Source of the DNA: Ovis canadensis
Lineage: Eukaryota > Chordata > Mammalia > Artiodactyla > Bovidae
DNA: 64,000 bases
Reading direction: 5' to 3'
NCBI RefSeq assembly: GCF_042477335.2
Contig: NC_091255.1
Location: 49,454,501 to 49,518,500 of the forward strand
Below, in pieces: positions 1-10,509 of the stretch. The notes beneath the pieces are model-generated. The model ran no database searches, was not told where the DNA came from, and saw only the letters and a program-made list of their open reading frames with translations. Position numbers and translations under genes: made by a program. How positions within the stretch are numbered: position 1 is the first letter of the stretch; each line of letters opens with the position of its first letter.

Positions 1-91
1 AGCTCTGGCCAGGGTCAGCTCGTCCAGCACCCTGCGCAGGCCGTTGATGTCAGCCTCCACACTCTGACACAGGGCCAGCTCGTTTTCATAT
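1..91 (-). CDS. KRT12: KRT12 exon 3, partial (coil 1B)
   Basis: Acceptor AG at 92-93 (complement). Encodes [20 protein letters not shown] and continues [11 protein letters not shown] up to the window edge. The family exon is 157 bp, so about 66 bp are outside. Confidence 0.93.
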
Positions 92-2733
92 CTGAAAATC
101 AAGTGCAAAACAGTCTAGGGAATCCACACACCCATTTGAATAAGGCCCCTGGCATCTTCAGGGCTACTTTGCAAATAAATCTGGCAGCAGTGTAATGAAT
201 GATGGTGTTTTTGCTTTTCTAACTTTTTATTTTCCTTTTTTTAAAAAATGATAATTTACTGCTTAGTTGGAGAGGAGTGAAAAAATTATACTTTTCTATC
301 AGCAGTGAACCCCAGCAGCACTGCATCCCAGGCTTACAACTTTACTTCTGGTTGACTGCCCTGACTATGAACAGTAGCGACCCCTCTCTAGGTGGAGTTT
401 CTGACAGAAGCCTAGAAGTGGTTGAAAATAAAATAATCATCTAGTCATCTTGCTTAACTTTTAGTCAAGATTTAATTTAAAGCATCAATATTCCTTTAGT
501 AACTTGTACTAGGTTTCAGGATCATCACCAAAGCAACATCTTGAGTGGAAATTCTGTGGAGCAAACAGGACCTTAGGCTTTTCCTCCTTAATCTGAGGGG
601 AGGGGGTGGTGTAGAAAGGAGGATGGGATATAAAAATAAGTACATGGTTAATATTTTAGTTGTATGTGTCATCAGGAAAAAGATCATTTTATTTAACTCC
701 CAGGCACAAACATTATTAATTCATTTTGATGCACAGAAGACTGAGGTTTAGAATCCTGGTGGAATTATCTTGGCACTTCATGAGTCAATAGCAAATGTCA
801 GATGTGGTAATCCACAGCCCTGGGTTTAAGCAACTTATAATTAAGGGCATGTAATGCGACTCTATTGAATCTAGATACTTTCTAGAATGCCCAGTGTAAA
901 TTTACCAAAACATGTGTAGAACCTGTGAAGTGAGGAAGGCTTGAAATATTTGCCATCAATGAAGGAAGGAAAATAGAAAAGTAAGAAGAAATGCTGGGAC
1001 ATGCCAGGTATCATTAGTCGTTTATCCTACTCACTTCATTCTGAAGTCATCGGCAGCCAGTCTTGCATTGTCGATCTGCAAGATGAGCTGGGCATTTGCA
1101 ATGTTGGCAGAAATGATCTGGCAAAACAGGAGAAGACACACAAAGTGAAGTCATCAAATACTAGTGTTTTGCAAATATATCTTTGGCAGGAAAATTTTAG
1201 GTGATGTTAAAGATCAACCCTGGGATTTCTTTGGAAGGAATGATGCTAAAGCTGAAGCTCCAGTACTTTGGCCACCTCATGCGAAGAGTTGACTCATTGG
1301 AAAAGACTCTGATGCTGGGAGAGACTGGGGGCAGGAGGAGAAGGGGACGACCCAGGATGAGATGGATGGATGGCATCACGGACGAGATGGATGGATGGCA
1401 TCACGGACTCGATGGACGGGAGTCTGAGTAAACTCCGGGAGTTGGTGATGGACAGGGAGGCCTGGTGTGCTGCGATTCATGGGGTCGCAAAGAGTCGGAC
1501 ATGACTGAGCAACTGAACTGAACTGAAAGTGCTATTTTATGAAGAGTGTAAAGCAGCTTTACTTTTTAAAAGAGGATATATGTGGAGAATCTTACTTAAA
1601 AATTAAGAAACATACCTATCCCACAGAAAAGGTAGTGGGAATACAGTCATTTTATGGTAAATGATAAAATGAAACTACGGGCTTCCCTGGAAGTTCAGTT
1701 GGTAAAGAATCCTCCTGCAATGCTAGAGACCCCAGTTCGATTCTTGGGTTGGGAAGATCCCCTGGAGAAGGGATAGGCTACCCACTTCAGTATTCTTGAG
1801 CTTCCCTGGTGGCTCAGATGGTAAAGAATCCGCCTGCAGTGCAGGAGACCCAGGTTCAATCCCTGGGTTTGGAAGATCCTCTGGAGGAGGGCATGGCAAC
1901 CCACTCAAGTATTCTTGTCTGGAGAATCCTCATGGACAGAGGAGCCTGGAGGACTATAGTCCATGGGGTTGCAAAGAGTTGGACATGACTGAGTGACTAA
2001 GCACAGCCCAAATATCTTGAGATGAGAATTTACTCCAAATACAGTTGAATGGAAAAATATCTAAGTTTTAGGTGATTTATCACTGTAAAATCTTGAAACA
2101 GAAAACAGGAAAGTAAAAATAATTCCCAAAGCCCCTGGAAAGAAACCATTTTGTTACCTTGTTCCTGAGGTCTTCAATCAATGGATAATATTTGCTGTAA
2201 TCATTTTGTGACCCAGGGTCTCCAGTCCCAGAGCCTCGTGTTTCATACCACTCTCGAATTTTGGTTTCTAGATCAGTGTTAGCCTCCTCTAGAGCTCGAA
2301 CCTTATCCAGATAGGAAGCCAATCTGTCGTTAAGATTTTTCATGGTTTCCTTTTCTGATCCAGAAATAAGGCCTCCATCGATGCCAGGGAAAATCCCTAC
2401 AGAGCCCCCTCCTGAGCTTCCTCCGAATCCGATTCCCAGGCCTCCAAAGCCCCCTCCTCCAGCTCCTCCATAACCAGCACCCAGTCCTCCTGCAAAGGAA
2501 CCACCACCGAAGCCAGAACTAGAACCAAAGCCAGAACTAGAACCAAAGCCAGAACTAGAACCAAACATGGAAGCAGCAGAAAAGCCTCCCCCAGAGTTGC
2601 CTCCGAAGCCAAAGGCGCTGCCCCCGTAGCCGCTTCCAATGCTCGAGGCAGACATGTCCCTGGCTCTGCCCAGGGTCCCACTCTGGGAGGACAGCCACTG
2701 AGGCAGCCCAGAGGTGCGCACAGAGAGGGACAT
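1..2733 (-). CDS. KRT12: Keratin 12 (type I keratin), 5' part of gene, cut by window edge
   Basis: Encodes the head domain and first rod segments of keratin 12, the acidic keratin of corneal epithelium, which forms intermediate filaments with a type II partner (K3/K5). Seen: exon 1 at 2158-2733 (192 codons from ATG at 2733), exon 2 at 1035-1117 (83 bp), exon 3 at 1-91 (partial). Every visible junction is GT/AG and the joined frame is open. The head (residues 1 to about 123) is Gly/Ser-rich and begins [10 protein letters not shown]. The helix-initiation motif [19 protein letters not shown] follows, then the linker [10 protein letters not shown]. These match my memory of human and mouse K12, including the start at the MSLS methionine used in mouse. 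Exons 4-8 and the tail should lie left of position 1. The head has three tandem SSSGFG units. Introns contain a BovB 3' fragment and Bov-tA SINEs. K10 is the nearest alternative, but the head sequence favours K12. Confidence 0.95.
1035..1117 (-). CDS. KRT12: KRT12 exon 2 (coil 1A/1B)
   Basis: 83 bp, the invariant size of exon 2 in type I keratins. Flanked by an AG acceptor and a GTGAGT donor. Encodes [10 protein letters not shown] then [17 protein letters not shown], and ends in a split lysine codon (AA|A). Confidence 0.95.
1213..1528 (+). mobile_element. BovB LINE 3'-end fragment in KRT12 intron 1
   Basis: Matches the terminal part of BovB, from the region encoding [20 protein letters not shown] to the tail of ACTGA-type repeats. 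5'-truncated and antisense to KRT12. Contains a 25-bp tandem duplication (1359-1383 and 1384-1408). Confidence 0.9.
1679..2007 (+). mobile_element. Bov-tA SINE, with an extra tRNA-like 5' unit
   Basis: A tRNA-Glu-derived head copy (1679-1798) is followed directly by a full Bov-tA (1799-2007) with the A/B-box region, the BovB-derived body and the tail GACTGAGTGACTAA. The layout is a head-to-tail partial dimer inside KRT12 intron 1. Confidence 0.88.
2158..2733 (-). CDS. KRT12: KRT12 exon 1 (head and coil 1A)
   Basis: 576 bp coding, ATG at 2731-2733 on the complement. It ends after the codons for LRNK at a GTAACA donor, phase 0. It encodes the glycine-loop head and the helix-initiation motif. 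Confidence 0.95.
2510..2563 (-). repeat. 3 x 18-bp in-frame tandem repeat in KRT12 head
   Basis: Three perfect 18-bp units starting at 2510, 2528 and 2546, each encoding one SSSGFG hexapeptide. Human K12, as I recall it, has a single such motif after MFG. Confidence 0.9.
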
Positions 2734-2796
2734 GGTGCTGCTGGAGGGACCTATAGCTCAGGAGGGGGCAGTGTCAGCAAGGCAGGAAGGCTAACC

Positions 2797-2803
2797 TTTT
2801 ATA
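2797..2803 (-). promoter_or_regulatory. KRT12: KRT12 TATA box
   Basis: TATAAAA on the complement, 64-70 bp upstream of the KRT12 ATG, predicting a start near 2770 and a 5' UTR of about 35-40 nt. A CACCC box (complement of 2815-2819) lies just upstream and is the type of site bound by KLF factors; KLF control of KRT12 is established in other mammals, its use here is inference. Confidence 0.8.
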
Positions 2804-2829
2804 GGTCTCTGAATGGGTGTTGCCTTGGA

Positions 2830-4330
2830 AGGTTCACTCTCTCCATCCAAAGTATAGTGGCCCCCCTTTTTTGGCCAGCTTAACAAGAAAATGATTTATG
2901 CATATTGACAATTCACTGGTATAGATATAATTGAATTATTTTCCCCATTACATACTTGTGATAGAAAGAAGAAATCTGGGTGGAGTGCAGATAGGTTGTC
3001 ATAAAGGATTTTTCTTCTCCAAATTATTCTGTTGCTCACATTCTCTGCACTGCACAGTGTCTTATGCATAGTGGGAAAGCAGTGAGGGATTGCTGAGTGG
3101 GTAAATTAATAAATCCTTCTTCCTAAACCTTAAGCTTCTTAAAGTTCTTCCCTCATATCTCCTATTTGTTTCCTTTTGAAAACTCAGTATGAACCATCTG
3201 ATCATGATCTAGTCTATCTTCTAACAGAATATATAGTTTCAGAAACAGTTGTAAAATTCACTGGGAGAAATGGGGGACAAATGCATTTTCCAGACTGATA
3301 CTGGAATTTGAGTTTCCAAGGATTTAAAAATCTTGTCATTAGGTTGTTGCATTTTTTTTTTCTGATTCAGTAAGAATACCTCTTAAACATTGAAAATACT
3401 TTAAAAAAAAAAAATCTTTTTACTGCACTCCATTGGATCTTAGTTCCTCTTAGTCCCTTGACACTGGAAACATGAAGTCTTAACCACTGGACCACTAGGG
3501 AATTCCCTGAAAAATGCTATTTTTGAGTAGAATATGATACTAGTAATATTTCCAGCAGATCTTCTTTTACATAATATTTGACCTTAGCAAACTCTGTGAA
3601 ATCAGGAACCTCGTCTGACGGTTCACTACCGCCAACTTTGTTACTGCTCTTTTTGTTATTGAAATTGTATCAATGCTCATACATTCAACCCCTGGACCCC
3701 CAAATATCCAGATATTGTCTGAATATTATCTGGCTCTGACTCCAGCCTCTCTGAAGGTAAGGTTCTTCAGTTGTGTGAACACTCCTGTGAACAGCTGGGT
3801 CTACCTGTGCCCACTAGTTGATTCGGGGAAATCAGAGGGGTTCCGCTTGAAGTCCATGTCAGACCTCTAGAGGGAATGCCTAATGTCAACTCGCACAAAT
3901 GGAAGGATCTTGTGACCCTCTTTATATTTTCCTAGGGACAGGGATTGATGAACTCAAAGTGAAATCCTACTACAACTTCCTTTTACCTTTTTATAGGAGA
4001 GACATATGCCAAAGGACATTTTTTCTCCCAACCTAGACACATCACAAAGAGCAAGCTAGTGGGATGCCTAAATAAAGGATTTTTTTTTAAGCAAGGAATT
4101 TGCAGAAATCGCACATTCTCTTTCACATTAGATATAGAAAGGGAGCAGCAGTCCAAAGCAGACTCAGCTTGAAGAGAGGGGCCAGCATCCAGCCATCTGT
4201 TTCATTTCTTGAGAGAATGGAAACTCGTTAAGTTAAAATGTCAGGGGTCCCAGTTCCATACGGAGATTTTTTCCAAGAATTCCATTCATCTATGTTACCA
4301 GCACTTTGTCCGAGCTTGTCTTTTTTGAAT
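2830..4330. other. KRT12 upstream flank, no gene seen
   Basis: AT-rich unique sequence upstream of KRT12. It may hold corneal control elements but none is recognisable by eye apart from one old SINE at 3404-3508. Confidence 0.5.
3404..3508 (-). mobile_element. CHR-type tRNA-derived SINE fragment
   Basis: Reverse orientation. Shows the typical end 'taaccactggaccacta gg' followed by 'gaattccc', the complement of the start of cetartiodactyl CHR SINEs. A poly(A)-like A-run lies at the left edge. Confidence 0.7.
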
Positions 4331-4334
4331 CATT

Positions 4335-4545
4335 AGTGCTTATTGTATACTTAACGATGTTCCAGACAGTGGGCAGGTGAACTACAGACATTATTTTTAA
4401 CCTTCCGTGGCAACCTCTTAAGATGGTAAATTTTACCCCATTTAGTAGATGAGCAGTCTGAGGGTGAGGATGTCAAGTGGCTTATGTAAGGCCACACAGC
4501 CGGGAGATGACCAAGACAGGATCTGGGGCTGCAGATAGACAGACA
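4335..4545 (-). mobile_element. MIR SINE remnant
   Basis: Diverged antisense MIR: the stretch around 'cccatttagtagatgagcag' and 'aaggccacacagc' fits the conserved MIR core. The element predates ruminants. Confidence 0.6.
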
Positions 4546-4559
4546 ACACAACCCTGCCT

Positions 4560-5470
4560 CTAACAGTAAAAACAAAAAGGACAGAGGGTCACTCTGACCC
4601 CCAGATTGTGAAACTAGGTTTCTGCCCTGCCCACCAACCAGGAGTTTTAGGTCTTTCCCTTTTCAAAATTGAACTTCATTTCTCAGTGTTTAGCATGAGA
4701 CCTAGCGATTTTCTCTTTCAGGTTTGCAAGAAATGGCATCACACATGAAATCCTGCAAACCTATATAGGCAAATGTGTTTTTACTCACACTTTTTGAAAT
4801 GTAACCACATCTCCAGAGATCTTATGAAGTACTAGTTAAGTGACAGCCCCACAAGACAGAGTGATTCCATTTTTTGGCCCTGGAAATGAAAGCAAATATT
4901 ACTTGCTTACAGAGTCAGAAGGAATGTGCCAAATTCTGAGCTATAACTTCGTGATATCACATACAATGGAAATATGATTAACTTGAATTTTTGAACTTGG
5001 AAACAATTTTGTGCTGAAATGTATACTTTCTAAATCTCATGCCTATATGTAAAATTTAAATAATTTGGTTCAATATGTAACACTGTTTGCACATATACCT
5101 TTGTGTTTTTATACATTTTATATATTATCCTAGACTGAAAGCTTCTCAGGTGAGGACTATATCTAATTCATTTTGTATCCTGACTCTTAGCCTAGTGTTT
5201 GCTAAACTTCATTCTTGCATACTTGGAGTTATTGCACTTGAAAGAACTTAATCCTTAATATATTTGAATCTGTCATTTAAAATTTATTTCACTTGAAAAA
5301 GACTTTGCTTTAATTTACTGGTATGCTTTGAACAAGATTTATTCTGAATCCGATGGTGAATGGGGAGCAACTTCAGAAGTGGAAAAGAGAAATATTTCTT
5401 CTTCAGTGGATTTTTTTTTTTTGTAGGGGGAGGAGAGGCTAAGTGAAATAATTAGGCCTCTATTTTAGAG
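4560..5470. other. Intergenic, nothing recognised
   Basis: AT-rich sequence with no open frame of note and no repeat family I can name. Confidence 0.45.
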
Positions 5471-5597
5471 GATTTTTGTTTTCTTTGGCCACACAGCATA
5501 GCATGTGGGGTCAGGGTTTCCTGACCAGGGATTAACATCCCCTGCATTGGCAATGCAGAGTCTCAACCACTCCCTCAATTCCCATCAGGGAATTTCA
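5471..5597 (-). mobile_element. CHR-type SINE
   Basis: Antisense copy: 'ttggccacacagcat' at one end and the complement of the tRNA-like start ('cccatcagggaatt') at the other. Confidence 0.7.
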
Positions 5598-6215
5598 TAT
5601 TTTAGAGTTTTTAGAAGTGCAAGTAACTTTTCTGACAGCTGTAAAAATACAGGAAGGTGGAAATGTATAAAATGGGGTTGTTGGCAAAATGAGGCACAGG
5701 GGAAAATGACTACAACCAGGGTGAACTGTTCAAAAGAATCATATCTCCATTTTTTGGTAGAGCTTAGGGAATATTCAAAATAAGATTATTGACATGGCAT
5801 TTGTAAATCTTTAGATTTTATTAAGTAGAATGTGTGCTCATCTTATGTCAGATTGGTTAGTTTCCTAGTCTTTGACTGCAGAATTTCCTCCTGAGTTCTT
5901 TCTCTTGAAGACAGACCTTTCACTTTATGCAATTCACTGATCACTTGGTCCATAACAGCTTTTCTTTTTTTTTTGGTCCGTAACACCTTTTCTTTTTGCT
6001 TTGAATAACATTTTATACTATCAGTAAGTGAAAGAATATTGAATTACTGATATAGAATGCTTTGCTTTTGAGATGAGGATGAACAAGGATCCTAGTGGTC
6101 ATGATTGAGGTTGATTTCTGGACTTCAGAGCTCAGTGATTCTCAAAAGCAGGGGAGGATAATACGTGGTAAGAAAGAGAAGTAGGAAGATAAAATAATAC
6201 TCTGGTAAGGTGAAG
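5598..6215. other. Intergenic with a local tandem duplication
   Basis: Mostly unique sequence. Near 5948-6000 a unit of about 27 bp (GGTCCRTAACA + pyrimidine run) occurs twice in tandem. No gene seen. Confidence 0.5.
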
Positions 6216-6220
6216 AGGAA

Positions 6221-6966
6221 CTAAAAAGCCTCTCGATGAAAGTGAAAGAGGAGAGTGAAAAAGTTGGGTTAAAGCTCAACATTCAGAAAATGAAGATCAT
6301 GGCATCTGGTCCCATCACTTCATGGGAAATAGATAGGGAAACAGTGGAAGCAGTGTCAGACTTTATTTTTGGGCTCCAAAATCACTGCAGATGATGATTG
6401 CAGCCATGAAATTCAAAGACGCTTACTCCTTGGAAGGAAAGTTATGACCAACCTAGATAGCATATTTAAAAGCAGAGACATTACTTTGCCAACAAAGGTC
6501 CATCTAGTCAAGGCTACGGTTTTTCCAGTGGTCATGTATGGATGTGAGAGTTGGACTGTGAAGAAAGCTGAGCACCGAAGAATTGATGCTTTTGAACTGT
6601 GGTGTTGGAGAAGACTCTTGAGAGTCCCTTGGACTGCAAGGAGATCCAACCAGTCCATTCTGAAGGAGATCAGCCCTGGGATTTCTTTGGAAAGAATGAT
6701 GCTAGAGCTGAAGTTCCAGTACTTTGGCCAGCTCATGCGAAGAGTTAACTCATTGGAAAAGACTCTGATGCTGGGAAGGATTGGGGGCAGGAGGAGAAGG
6801 AGACCACAGAGGATGAGAAGGCTGGATGGCATCACTGACTCGATGGACGTGAGTCTGAGTGAACTCTGGGAGTTGGTGACGGACAGGGAGGCCTGGCATG
6901 CTGCAATTCACGGGGTCATAAAGAGTTGGACATGACTGAGTGACTGAACTGAACTAAACTGAACTG
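6221..6966 (+). mobile_element. BovB LINE, 5'-truncated, RT C-terminal part to 3' end
   Basis: Encodes the post-RT region ([20 protein letters not shown]..., then [15 protein letters not shown], then [20 protein letters not shown]) up to the ACTGAACTGA tail. Frame is broken near 6365, between the RT end and the thumb region. No endonuclease or YADD part, so not autonomous. Confidence 0.93.
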
Positions 6967-7029
6967 AAGGTGAATTTTGAAAGTGAGTCTAGGAGAGAAA
7001 AGGGAAATTAAAAAAATAGAGATCACTGA

Positions 7030-7341
7030 AAGAGAAAGTTGCTCGGGCATGTCCAATGCCTTGTGACCCCATGGACTATACTGTCCATGGAATTCTCTTG
7101 GCCAGAATACTGGGGTGGGTAGCAGTTCCCTTCTCCAGGGGATCTTCCCAACCCAGGGATAGAACCCAGGTCTCCCACGTTGTAGGCAGATTCTTCACCC
7201 TCTGAGCCATGAGGGGAACCCAGGAGTCCTGGAGTGGGAAGCCTGTCCCTTCTTCAGGGGATCTTCCCGATCCAGGAATCGATCCAGGGTCTCCTGCGTT
7301 GCAGGCGGATTCTTTACCAGCTGAGATACCAGGGAAGCCCA
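7030..7341 (-). mobile_element. Bov-tA SINE, partial dimer
   Basis: Antisense Bov-tA body (7030-7210) plus a second tRNA-like unit (7211-7341) ending in the complement of CTTCCCTGG. Same head-doubling as the copy in KRT12 intron 1. Confidence 0.88.
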
Positions 7342-7344
7342 ATG

Positions 7345-8450
7345 CCTTAAGTTGGAATTGTTGTTTGAGGGTGTAATCAGGTACCTGAGATCACTAGCAA
7401 GTGAGTGAGAGTGAGAGCAGAGGGTATCCTCAGGTAAAGTTTTGATTTTATATCATTTCATTTTTTTTCTTTTTTATATGTTGTAATGACTCTGTGTGGA
7501 AATAATTCCCAAAGCCCAGGGGGAAAAAAATGTTCTCTCCACCCTAACTTCACCTCTAGGGATTCTCTCTGCATTGGATAGCTCCATGTCTGCACTGACA
7601 ATCTCATATAAAGTAACAAAACACATTGATGATAATTCTAATGTATGATAAAAAAAAACAAACCAAACCTGTATTTACTGACTACGAACCTGCTCTGGAT
7701 CTGTATGCCTATCAGAAATTGGATTGTCCTGTTCTGGTTCTTAGCTCCTGTAAGAAGTACATAGATAGATACAGAGGTTAATGCTTAACTTTCATGCAGT
7801 TGATACTGGTAGAACTGGAGATAGAACCATCTGGTTCCACGAGTATGTATGGTCTTATCTACTTTCTTTGAAAGATTACTTGGAAGAAACTAGAGTTAGA
7901 CCAAAAGGCAAGGATTGATCTTCATTTTTTATGACAGGAAATTGAGTCAAAAATAATGGTCCCACCTCTTTTTAAATAAAGCATCATGATTGTCATATGA
8001 CAATGGTCGTGTGTAGCGAATTTCAAAAGCATCTCCTGTAAGCTTTTTATTAGTTAGACTCACAATGTCAGATATTTGTATGTTAAAGCTTCAGACTCTT
8101 CTGGAACGTGTCTCAGGACGTGAAAAAGAATTCACTTCTAAATATTCTTGACATCTTTAAAATCAATTTACTAACTAAAGTGACTTGGAAGGAAATTAAG
8201 AAACGAGAAAGAAACCTCTTTACTACTTTGAAAAGTAATAGATTGAGAAGGGGTGAGAATAATATCTTTTCTGACAAAGGCTGTGCTGAATCAAATCTTG
8301 GGTGTGATGTAAGCTGGACATTTGTGATAATTGGATGTTGTAAGTGTCTGGCTAGTGAAAAGTGACAATTAGTAAATGACAAAACAACTAAGGATAGGTG
8401 TTCATTTCAAGTGTGACTCAGTAAGTGTTTGTTAATGTAATTAGTTGCTG
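7345..8450. other. Intergenic, nothing recognised
   Basis: AT-rich unique sequence. Open frames on both strands around 8108-8382 overlap each other, have no codon pattern or family signature, and are treated as chance. Confidence 0.5.
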
Positions 8451-8455
8451 AAAAA

Positions 8456-8790
8456 GACATGATGACTTTAGACAAACAGCTCTGAGTTCAAACTTGCTCT
8501 GTTACTTGGTAACTGTGACTTTGGGAAAGTACTTTTTTGTGTCTTCATATATAATTCTCATTTGTCCTTATGTGTAAAATGGGAATAATATGGTAGGTCA
8601 AACCAGGTAAAATCACTGTTTCTGAAGGTCAAAGATGATCATCTGTTGGCAAGTTCATATGATCCAATCCAAATCCCTCTACCTCACAGGTAGAAGACTT
8701 TCATTGTAAAGATTAAATGGGAAAGGCATATAAAATGCTGGCACACTGTTTAACTCATAGGAAGTGCTCAGTAAATATTAGATATGACTA
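8456..8790 (+). mobile_element. MIR SINE remnant, interrupted
   Basis: Sense MIR: 'cttggtaactgtgactttgg' and 'gtgtaaaatgggaataat' fit the core, 'gaagtgctcagtaaatatta' the 3' end. About 95 bp of non-MIR sequence separates the halves. Confidence 0.65.
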
Positions 8791-8989
8791 TCTTAAGTGA
8801 ATCACATTATTATTCTCAATATAATAATCACTCAAAATCCTATTTATTTATAAACGTGAATATTAAAATTTAAATTTGAGCTATCCATTTCCTAGAATAC
8901 AATGATAGAGGGGAAATTAATTTTTTCCTGGAAACATTTGGAAGGCAGTTATTACTCACAAAAATGCAAATTTAGTGAGATGTAGAATT

Positions 8990-9715
8990 TAGAAGTCTCA
9001 CTAGAACACGGTATGTGACCCTTCGTATCTGGTTTCTTTCACTTAGTATCATGTTTTTAAGGTTCATCCCTGTTGTCCTGCGTCAGCACTTCATTCCTTT
9101 TTGTTGCAGAATACTGTTCTGTTGTGGGGCTTCCTCAGAGGCTCAGGGGTAGAGTACCCTTCTGCCAATGCAAGAGACACAGGAGTCAGAGGATTTGATC
9201 CCTGGATCGGGAAGATCCCCTGAAGGAAGGCATGGCAACTCACTTCAGTATTTTTGCCTGGAGAATCCCGTAGACAGAGGAGCCTGGCGGGCTACAATCC
9301 TGACTCACGACGAGTCAGACATGCCTGGCGTGGCTGAGTACGCAGCACTGTTCTGTTGCTGAGGTCTACCACATTTTGTGTGTCTGTTCATCAGGTGATG
9401 GGCGGCGTTTGAGCTGTTTCCATTTTGGGGCTGTTAAAAATATTGCTGCTATGAACATTTGTATACAAAAGAACACATTGTATGATTCCGTTTATATGAA
9501 ATGTCCAGATTAGGCAAATCCATAGAGGGAGGAAGTGGATTAGTGGTTTTCAGAGGTTGAGGGGAAGAGGTTTGGAGGGACTGCCAAAGGAGCTTCTTTT
9601 TGGAGTGATGAAAATGCTGTAAGATTAGATAGCGGTGATAGCTGCACAACTCTGTGAACATGCTAGAGACAGCTGAATTGCATACTTTATTATAAAAAAT
9701 AGTGAGAAACATTTC
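8990..9715 (+). mobile_element. Old L1 LINE 3' end, split by a Bov-tA
   Basis: Mammalian L1M-like 3' UTR: 'ttcacttagtatcatgtttt', then 'gctgctatgaacatttgtat', then 'tggagtgatgaaaatgctgt' and 'gcacaactctgtgaac'. It lies just downstream of the KRT20 poly(A) site, in opposite orientation to the gene. Confidence 0.7.
9125..9346 (+). mobile_element. Bov-tA SINE inserted in L1, with TSD
   Basis: Body and tRNA-like head recognisable. Flanked by a perfect 12-bp target-site duplication ACTGTTCTGTTG at 9113-9124 and 9347-9358. Confidence 0.9.
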
Positions 9716-9754
9716 ATAATATACAATTACCGCATAAAGAAAGAGAACACCCGA

Positions 9755-10411
9755 TGATGATTTATGCAGTTTATTATCATAAGGAGAAGCTTTCTGCCTT
9801 GAGAAAGGTTTTGCTAATTTTGTTTTCAGTCTATTCCCATTTCAAGCATAATGTGCTTCATTCTTATTCTGCTCAGCGTTTATGATTGGAATTTGACTCT
9901 CAAATTATTCAGAGCCGAGCTGAGTTTTAAAGACAGCCAAGACAATAAGGGGGGAAGCAAATATAATTTAAAGCTAGCAGAATTATACTGATATTAAAAA
10001 TTCAGTGAAATTAATCAAGAAATTGACTCAAGAATCCAGGAAACCCTGAAAGGAGATTTTTGCAATTCAGAAATGGGAGGCGTTAGAGAGGTTCGTTTAT
10101 AGTTTGCATAGCCTCCTCTGATTTGTAAGGTTTAGTAATGATATTAGCTTGTGATTAATGCATTTTGTGTTAAAGGCAGCAGTAATGATATTTTAAATAT
10201 CCCAGTGATCATTGGATTTCATTTTTGCTCACAGCTTCTCTGAGTAAAACATTTATATTCAATTACAGAGACTAGTAAATGGACTCCCTTCTCCCCCCTC
10301 TAATCACCAAGAAACATTAATAGTGCTTTCTGATGCCAGTTTCTTGAAGGGAGTGAAAGTTATAGCTACATTTCTTTCGAAACCTCAGCAGCATCACTTT
10401 CTGCCAGCCCT
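9755..10411 (-). other. KRT20: KRT20 3' UTR (inferred)
   Basis: Unique AT-rich sequence between the stop codon and the candidate cleavage region just below 9770. Extent depends on the poly(A) signal chosen. Confidence 0.5.
9770..9775 (-). terminator. KRT20: Candidate KRT20 poly(A) signal
   Basis: AATAAA on the complement, followed by CTGCATAAATC. It would give a 3' UTR of about 650 nt after the stop codon at 10412. It is the first canonical hexamer downstream outside the L1 fragment. Another AATAAA at 9686-9691 lies inside L1 sequence and is less likely. Confidence 0.55.
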
Positions 10412-10509
10412 TCATATATTTTCTTCCACTTCTTTGACGTCAGATGACACAACCTTGCCATCCACTACTTCTTGTACGACTGTCTTAATCTTCCTGGTTT
10501 TCTTTATAT
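10412..10509 (-). CDS. KRT20: KRT20 exon 8 (tail, stop)
   Basis: 98 coding bp after AG at 10510-10511. Encodes [20 protein letters not shown] then [11 protein letters not shown] and TGA. The ending is near identical to recalled human K20. Confidence 0.96.

Noticed and set aside
7030-7341. 88-codon frames in SINEs (many places)
   Set aside because: Recurrent artefact of Bov-tA GC-rich body; the same peptide patterns appear in every copy.
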